From Ryuthela nishihirai (lineage: Eukaryota; Arthropoda; Arachnida; Araneae; Heptathelidae): a stretch of 64,000 nucleotides of DNA. Location: assembly GCA_038380435.1 (NCBI GenBank), contig JAWZYU010000025.1:30666707-30730706 (forward strand), in the 5' to 3' direction. Below, piece by piece: positions 57,880-64,000 of this stretch. The position numbers and the translations under genes are program-made. The notes beneath the pieces were generated by a model. The model was given only the letters and a program-made list of their open reading frames with translations. It searched no databases and was not told where the DNA came from. Position 1 is the stretch's first letter; each line of letters begins with the position of its first letter.

Positions 57880-58085
57880 TCCCAGGAGGATGCATCGTTC
57901 GCTCAGTCGGTAGTGCGACAGACTCTTTATCTGCAGTTCCCAGATTCGAGTCCCAACTGTGCCAGCATTGAGATTTAGTTCCACTAAACTCCTACCTTAC
58001 CCTCGGTGAGAAATCGGACACCGTTGGACTTGGAAAGGCACCGTCCTTTTGATGGAACGTTAAACCGTGGTTCCGTACAATGTGA
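57880..58085 (+). mobile_element. SINE-A, old, 3' half lost
   Basis: Head CGTTCGCTCAGTCGGTAGTG and B box AGATTCGAGTCCC followed by a diverged front body to GTTAAACCGTGGTTCCGT. Confidence 0.82.
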
Positions 58086-58341
58086 AGTCATTTAAGCTGT
58101 AAATCCGGGTGGAGAGCAATTGGCGGAATGGAAGAACGTCATAGAGAAAAGCCATATCCTGATTACATGTCTCTTCAAGTATAATCTCTAGGAGGTTTCA
58201 AAAGAGAAGAGATGTTGAGGAAATACATTTTTTTAAATATTTTATTATCTTTTATTATTGTTCCATACTTATTATTAACAAAATTTTAACATGAAATTAA
58301 ATTTCACATTACCTTATGAAAAACGGCAACATTTCATTGTA

Positions 58342-58522
58342 CAGTCACAAAAAAGTATCCGAACGCTATGGTTGATTACAGAATTCAGAAAAAATATCAG
58401 GCAACCATTTTTTTAGAAATTAGTGATCTGGCAACCTTCGTGTCACGTGACATGTAGTTGCCACATATTTTTTCTGAATTCTGTAATCAACCGTAGTGTT
58501 CGGATACTTTTTCGAGCGACTG
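58342..58522. mobile_element. MITE-1 with internal deletion
   Basis: TA-flanked. The left arm starts CAGTCACAAAAAAGTATCCG, the centre is CACGTGACATG, and the right arm is shortened by about 30 bp but ends GAGCGACTG then TA. Confidence 0.92.
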
Positions 58523-58935
58523 TACATGTTATGAAAATTAAATATAATTCTTATGATAAATTGCATTATAATATTAACATAGGCGCAACTTTTTCAACAC
58601 TTGATATTTATTAGTAATATAAATACGTTTAATTTATGTACACGTACAGTGTAAGATTTCTATAAAACAATGCTTAAAAACAACAATTCTTTGTTATATA
58701 ATATAAGGATAAACCAGAGTAAACACATAGTTTATATTTATATAATTTAAACACTTTATTCCATCATTTATTTACAATAAAAAAGTCAGTCGGCATACGT
58801 CCATCTTTCTTTTTGATTTCCTGACGTTACAAGCAACATTACCATGCACATTAGAATAATAGAAACCATCTCACATGACTCGTTTGTGGGATTTATAACA
58901 AAAAAAGGTTCACACATTTCCCTTGATCTTTAATA
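58523..58935. other. AT-rich intronic stretch
   Basis: Low-complexity AT-rich DNA with no element or exon recognised. Confidence 0.4.
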
Positions 58936-59269
58936 CAGTGGACCCCCGATATAATGCGCATGTCGGGCGGGAAACAACACCCGCGTTATAGGGTGAACCG
59001 CATTATACCGAGCGGCGCGGTGGCGACACAATAAATTTCACACTGTAAGCTTTTCTTTTACTCATCATGCATACAATAATTAAACACTATTCAAAATACA
59101 TGCAGGAACTCAATACATACACAATTACTCAATACGCAGTAACAATAAAATGCTATACTCACTAACGCCGCACGAACCTGTATAAACATGTTTGAACTTA
59201 TCGCGAACATCGCCCGCGCTATAACCGAGTACGCGGTATAGCGAGCAGCGCTATAACGAAGGTCCACTG
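58936..59269. mobile_element. Pogo/Tigger-like MITE
   Basis: Left end CAGTGGACCCCCGATATAAT and right end (reverse complement) CAGTGGACCTTCGTTATAGC, each flanked by TA (58934-58935, 59270-59271). GC-rich ends with GCATTATA/GCGCTATAACG motifs and an AT-rich middle, 334 bp. The CAGTGGACC start and TA target are typical of Tigger/pogo non-autonomous elements. Confidence 0.85.
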
Positions 59270-59500
59270 TATTTAAAGTATAATTTTACGCTTAGTGTCT
59301 CCATTTCGTTCTCACCTTTTCAGTAAAATTGTAAACTTTCCACGTTCACTCCAACATCCATTTTCTAAGTTCTTTAATAAATCAATTTATATTTCTTAAA
59401 TCTTTCATATAAATTGGAATCAAATTAACTAATCTTGGGGATATATATATGTGTGTGTAATGTCTGGTAATAATATTCTTTGTTGCAAAGAGCTCTCCCA

Positions 59501-59897
59501 AAAACGGGGCGGGGGTGGCTCAGTCGGTAGCGCGCCAGGCTCGTAATCTGTAGTTCCCAGGTTCGAGTCCCAGCTGGGTCAGCGTTGAGATTTATCTCCG
59601 CAAAATTCCCCGCCCTGCCCACGGTCAGTAGGGGACACCGATGGGCTTGGAAAGACCGTCGTCCGTCGGATGGGACGTTAAGCCGTGGCCCCGTGTGTGG
59701 GAGAGCCATACCCTGTGCACGTTAAAGAACACGCTGGATGGCCTTGACGGGAGGCTACCATCTGTCTCCCAACAGCTGTTCCAGTGGGTCCCCTCCCCCA
59801 ACCTTCTCTGAGCCTTCGGGGTCCATGTGACCTGGCCATTTAACCCATGGTGTGCAAAAAAGTGCCGCTCAGAGGTAAAACAACCCAACCCAAAAAA
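59501..59897 (+). mobile_element. SINE-A, full length, 10-bp TSD
   Basis: AGCTCTCCCA at 59491-59500 and 59898-59907. Sequence very close to the most common form, so one of the youngest copies. Confidence 0.95.
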
Positions 59898-59907
59898 GCT
59901 CTCCCAA

Positions 59908-60825
59908 TAATAAGTTTTTTAGATAATCTGGTATTAACTGCAAAGGCTCTGATGTTTTGTTCCTTCCTTATTTTATTTATATGTTCGATTAAATTAAAAA
60001 TATAGTTTTCTCACTTGCAAAATGCCCAATACTTGATAATCCTGAATAATGTTTTCTCTTCTTTGCATCTATTTATATGGTTTTGGACTCCCTCTAGCGG
60101 TTTAACATATGTATCATAAGTTCCTCTTCCATGACAAAATACCGTATTTCAGATAAGATTTTATCCAAGTATTATAAATTATTTTTAATAATGATAAATC
60201 TGCGAAGTTCCTGATGTAATATATTTTGGGAATTACTGCATTGATGTGATATTTGTTTGCAAATTCCAAGTTAATTTCCTATCTATAATTATTCCCATTT
60301 AGCAATAACTCTTTACTGCTTCAATACTTTCACATAACAGTCATATCAGAATAATATGACCACCTATCATAGTATATGTATGGTAGGTGGTCATATTATT
60401 CCGATACGACTGTGTATACATACTTTATATCACCACTACAGGATGTTTAATGATAGTTTAGTTTCTCATTAAAATAATCTGTTTCATTTTCCCTAATTCT
60501 AAGGTTCACATATTTTTTCTTCTTGATCTTTAACGCCAGTCTATTCTTATGAAACCAGTCTCCTGTTTTATATAAATCATCGTTTATTTGAAAAATTAAT
60601 ATTCCCTCTTTACCAGAAAAAATATTATTGTGTCATTTGCAAAAGTAATTATTTTACCATTTAACGTAAATCACAAAAATCATTACTATAAATTAGAAAT
60701 AGCACTTCGAGATGTCATCTTTATCCCATAGCACGGGACAGCTATTTGATTATATTGGCAAAAAGCGACAGAATACTTGCAATAAAAAAATTTCTAGACT
60801 GCTGTTTTGCAACCTTTTCGGAAGG
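59908..60825. other. AT-rich intronic stretch with a small hairpin transposon
   Basis: 60338-60412 is an inverted repeat: CAGTCATATCAGAATAATAT plus GACCACCTA on the left, the reverse complement on the right, loop of about 15 bp. Its form is that of a Tc1/mariner terminal pair with almost no interior. Nothing else recognised. Confidence 0.55.
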
Positions 60826-61332
60826 CGGAACACTTTGTAATGTGACAACAATTTGGCGGAACACTTTGTAATGTGACAACAATTTGGCGGAACACTTTGT
60901 AATGTGACAACAATTTGGCGGAACACTTTGTAATGTGACAACAATTTGGCGGAACACTTTGTAATGCAACAACGATTTGGCGGAACACTTTGTAATGCGA
61001 CAACGATTTGGCGGAACACTTTGCAATGCGACAACAATTTGGCGGAACACTTTGTAATGCGACAACAATTTGGCGGAACGCTTTGTAATGTGACAAAAAT
61101 TTGGTGGAACGCTTTGTAATGTGACAAAAATTTGGCGGAACACTTTGTAATGTGACAACAATTTGGCGGAACACTTTATAATGCGACATCAATTTGGTGG
61201 AACACTTTGTAATGCGACATCAATTTGGCGGAACACTTTGTAATGTGACAACAATTTGGTGGAACGCTTTGTAATGTGATAACAATTTGGCGGAACACTT
61301 TGTAATGCGACAACAATTTGGCGGAACACTCA
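60826..61332. repeat. 31-bp minisatellite, ~16 copies
   Basis: Unit GGCGGAACACTTTGTAATGT plus GACAACAATTT. Variants: ATGCGAC, AAAATTTGGTGG, CACTTTGCAATG. 31 is not a multiple of 3, so all three minus frames are open with shifted versions of the same peptide, which shows the frames mean nothing. Confidence 0.95.
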
Positions 61333-61454
61333 TTAACATATAAATTATCAATAATATAAACTTTATTTTCTGCATTCACTAGAAACAAAACTTACTTCTA
61401 TGTGAAAGTACCTTTTAACGAAATTTTTAACTTATTTGGAATGTTAGCTAGGTT

Positions 61455-62640
61455 GGTTGATTGGCTGTTTGGGTTTTATGGCGCAACGGTAACATAGGCC
61501 ATATTGCACCAAACAAGACAAATAGTAAAAAAATAAAAATCATGAAAAACCAGAACCAAAATTAAAATCAAGATGAAAATTTGATAAAATATAGGGCAAA
61601 AGTCAATAAAAATACACTATGTTAAAAAGGCAGTGTAAAACAGAAAAAACAACAACTGATGTAGAAGGCCCATGTAAACAATAAAAAAAAATAAAAAATA
61701 AATACCCCCTCAAGCAGCTGCTTGCCACATAGGTCTGACAGGAGCCTGTCTTAACAACTGTAAAAGATTACAACCGGTTAAAATAACGCAAAGTCGAAGA
61801 CTGCGGTTAAAAGTGAAACATCAAAGGTGTCCGAGAGTAAGAGGCTCGGACAAAAAATCGTGAGAGCTAAAATAATAATGGCGTTCAAATATAAAAGCCA
61901 GACACTCAATTAAAATATGCTTAATGGTTAAAATGGTGTCACAAAACTCACACTTTAGGTTCGTCATCTGCTCGAAGAAGAAAAGAATGTGGGATAAACA
62001 AATGACCTAAGCGGAACCGAGCAAGTAAAACTTCCTCCTTGCGATTCTTGCAAAAATATGACTGCCACGGTTTGACAATGGGCTTGACCTCGAATAGCTT
62101 ATTTCCGACCTGTTCAGACCAAGATCTGCCACTGTGCCCAGAGCTCAATGGAGAAACACTGCCGGAAGTCTAGGTATGGGACCGGCATTGGAGAGTCGGA
62201 CAGAGGCTTGGCAGACTTGGCAGCAGCATCTGCCAAGTCATTGCCCATGATGCCGACATGAGCTGGTACCCAACAGAAGAGAATAGTAGTTGTGGATGCC
62301 AGACGATGGAGCTGCTGGTGGATGTTGGAAAGAGAACAGGATGAGGCCGATGCCTCGCGAGATCAAAGCCTGTAATAGCGCGAGTCGGTGTAAAGGGACG
62401 ATGACGATAACGCTTAGCTTCTATGTGGTCCAAGACAATGCTGATCGCATGCAACTATGCAGTGAAGATGCAACACTACTGTGGATCTGGTCTACAATGA
62501 TTACATCACAGCAGACCATGGATGATCCCACTGATGTGTCGGATTTGGAGCCATCTGTGAAGACAGCCAAGAAGTCCGGGTGCTCAGCACGATGGCTGGC
62601 AAAGAGTTGCTGATACACAGTCCGGTATAAGATCTTAGCT
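61455..62640 (-). pseudogene. Degraded LINE 3' part with RNase H
   Basis: On the minus strand 62618-62421 reads ASHRAEHPDFLAVFTDGSKS with VGSSMVCCD, the first strand and catalytic Asp of an RNase H. Then AISIVLDHIEAKRYRH (62454 onward) and, in shifted frames, a WVPAHVGIMGND-like segment (about 62275-62235) with the last catalytic residue. About 62035-61950 gives LGHLFIPHSFLLRADDEP, like the region before the terminal zinc knuckle in I/Jockey-type LINEs. Frameshifts are frequent. 61455-61560 shares sequence with 20730-20820 and may be the 3' end of the family. Confidence 0.75.
61680..61752 (-). mobile_element. SINE-B 3' fragment
   Basis: Reversed: AAAATAAATACCCCCTCAAG, CAGCTGCTTGCCACATAGGT, CTGACAGGAGCCTG. 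The head is missing. Confidence 0.8.
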
Positions 62641-62871
62641 AGGAATCAAATACTTTAATTCAAACAATTCATAATGATAAATAAAGTAAATTTAACATCT
62701 GCGTTTCTTTATATATCGTTGAATTGATGGTTGCCTAGCAACTACTCGTGAACACACCAAGGAATAAGAAACCCAGGTTGCTATACTTGTCGACAAGAGA
62801 GGGGTTACCATTCGGCGAAATATCGAAAAAAGAAGCAAAACTAATTTTTTTATCAAAACCTTTCATGAATA

Positions 62872-63040
62872 CAGTCGCTCAAAAAAATACCTGAACACCA
62901 TGGTTGATTACAGAATTCAGAGTAAATATCTGGCAACGATTTTTTTAGAAATTAGTGATCTGGCAACCTTCGTGTCACGTGGCAGAATTTTTTCTGAATT
63001 CTGTAATCAACCATAGTGTTCAGATATTTTTGAGCGACTG
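62872..63040. mobile_element. MITE-1, shortened
   Basis: TA-flanked (62870-62871, 63041-63042). Ends CAGTCGCTCAAAAAAATACC and GAGCGACTG, centre CACGTGGCAG. Part of the second arm is lost. It ends 173 bp before the exon at 63214. Confidence 0.93.
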
Positions 63041-63213
63041 TACTATGCCTACAGGCACATTATCTATGTCTTTCTAATATTCTTAGAGATATCTCACTAT
63101 TCCCTCAAAAAATGCAACTCATAATTTGCTGAATTTTTGTTACATATTTTGCTCCTGTATTTTCTATATTTTTCTCTCTTTCACTTCGTTCATAACGTTT
63201 TTTCTCTTCGTAG

Positions 63214-63318
63214 GGTGACGCTATGAAATTGGTGGCTTGTACCAGAGCCAAGACAGTAGCAGAAATCAAGTATTATATTGTACAGAATGCGGCAGAAGGG
63301 CCCTTGGAACACCCAATG
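63214..63318 (+). CDS. Fourth recovered exon: DOMON domain continued
   Basis: Acceptor TTTTTTCTCTTCGTAG, donor GTACGT. It starts in phase 0, as required by the exon ending at 57392, and has 35 whole codons: GDAMKLVACTRAKTVAEIKY, YIVQNAAEGPLEHPM. After the GFS signature, DOMON domains carry a D-x-M/V-x-x-C strand and a following variable strand; DAMKLVACT fits. The exon length is a multiple of three and the frame is open. The remaining part of the DOMON domain and all later domains lie beyond 64000. Confidence 0.88.
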
Positions 63319-63387
63319 GTACGTTGTGTTCTCTTACAATGCTATAACATGTAAAAAACGTCACGTAGAAACAGTCGCTCAAAAAAC

Positions 63388-63800
63388 TATGGCATATAAA
63401 CTGACAGGCTCCTGTCACACCTATGTCATCATCATCATCATCCTCAAGCAGCCATGGGCTACGGAGGTCCAACCAGACCGTGCAATTTAGTTCTCCAAGC
63501 AAGTCTATCCTGAGCTACATCTACTGCATCTGGCCACTGCACACCAATTCTAACAAGGTCCTGTTTGACATTGTCTGCCCACCGCATCCTAGGTCTCCCC
63601 TTGTTTCTGAGGCCTTTAGGCACACTGTTCATAACCCTATTCGCCAATCTATAATTATTCATACGGGCAACATGGCCAAACCAACGGAGTCTCTCTCTGC
63701 ACAATATGCTGCTTAAAGGAGGTTGCAAACTCCTTTGTCTAACCTCATCATACCTATGTAGCAAGCAGTTACTTGAGGAGATATTATTTATTTTTTATTA
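63388..63800 (+). mobile_element. SINE-B 3' part split by a LINE, beside a MITE-1 end
   Basis: 63388-63426 (CTATGGCATATAAACTGACA, GGCTCCTGTCACACCTATGT) continues at 63760-63800 (AGCAAGCAGTTACTTGAGGA). Immediately upstream, 63373-63387 is a solitary MITE-1 end CAGTCGCTCAAAAAA. Confidence 0.82.
63427..63751 (-). pseudogene. 5'-truncated RTE-like LINE with 8-bp TSD
   Basis: The last ~100 codons of the same family as 36828-40316: DEVRQRSLQPPLSSILCRER, LRWFGHVARMNNY, GRPRMRWADNVKQDLVRIGV, ending LVGPP and a stop, then the 3' (GAT)n tail. ACCTATGT flanks it at 63419-63426 and 63752-63759. The frame is intact over its length. Codons around 63600 differ (KGLRNKGRP here, RGLRRRGRP in the other copy). 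Confidence 0.92.
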
Positions 63801-63805
63801 TGTAA

Positions 63806-63840
63806 AAACAAGTGACGCTCAGATGTAACACAACCCAACA
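63806..63840 (+). mobile_element. SINE-A tail scrap
   Basis: AGTGACGCTCAGATGTAACA then CAACCCAAC, the last 35 bp of the family. Confidence 0.7.
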
Positions 63841-64000
63841 TTTCATTACTCTATCTCCTTGGTTAACTTTCACCTCGATGCATCGCTAGTCCCCTTGGTT
63901 TAATATTGTAAAAATTAGTGATGAGTTTATGCTTTTGTCTATTTAAAATGGCACAAACGACTTCGGGCTTCGATTAATTTAAATTTCAAACATTTCTTGA

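Noticed and set aside
60742..61192. Overlapping minus-strand repeat proteins with HYKVFRQI
   Set aside because: All three frames give versions of the same peptide because the unit is 31 bp; this is an array effect.

Overview
The window is non-model animal genomic DNA, very probably arthropod; a chelicerate such as a spider would fit, but the sequence does not prove it. The evidence is spliced coding exons with GT/AG introns of 6-24 kb, decayed mariner, Tc1 and DDE transposons of arthropod type, RTE-like LINEs and a very high load of SINEs. No prokaryotic gene organisation is present. Most open reading frames in the region are chance frames inside repeats.

One host gene can be supported, on the + strand. 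Four internal exons (18749-18995, 43196-43266, 57196-57392, 63214-63318) join with consistent splice phases. They encode the end of a Reeler domain followed by a DOMON domain, the arrangement found in ferric-chelate-reductase-1-like and related secreted or membrane proteins. The first exon(s), with the signal peptide and start of the Reeler domain, and the last exons, where any cytochrome b561 part would lie, were not found in the window.

Everything else is repeats. Names used below: SINE-A is a ~385-bp element with a tRNA-like head (A box TGGCTCAGTCGG, B box GGTTCGAGTCC, anticodon-like loop CTCGTAA suggesting tRNA-Thr(CGU)), a conserved body, and a tail ending GAGGTAAAACAACCCAACCC. About 40 whole or partial copies occur on both strands, many with 8-13 bp target-site duplications (TSDs). 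SINE-B is a ~200-bp element with B box GGTTCGAGCCC and a T-rich end. MITE-1 is a ~215-bp palindromic, TA-flanked element with ends CAGTCGCTCAAAA and a CACGTG centre. MITE-2 is a foldback element with ends CACTGGTTTC.

Layout: 1-8800 holds degenerate AT-rich tandem repeats, a 55-bp array and nested SINE-A copies. 8810-10035 is a Tc1-like transposase relic split by two SINEs. 10443-13170 is a 57-bp minisatellite. 13245-15110 is a mariner relic split by two SINEs and a MITE. 15194-18692 is a SINE cluster with a SINE-born 45-bp minisatellite. The intron after exon 18749-18995 holds a 13.7-kb hAT-like element (20885-34561) made almost wholly of ~106 tandem 128-bp units, and a MITE-2 foldback (36418-40531) interrupted by an RTE-like LINE. 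The next intron holds a 2.3-kb-arm palindrome (43917-48632) and two adjacent oppositely oriented DDE transposons (53170-56181). The last intron holds a pogo-like MITE, a 31-bp array and a LINE relic with RNase H. All boundaries were read by eye; repeat edges may be off by a few bases unless a TSD is given.
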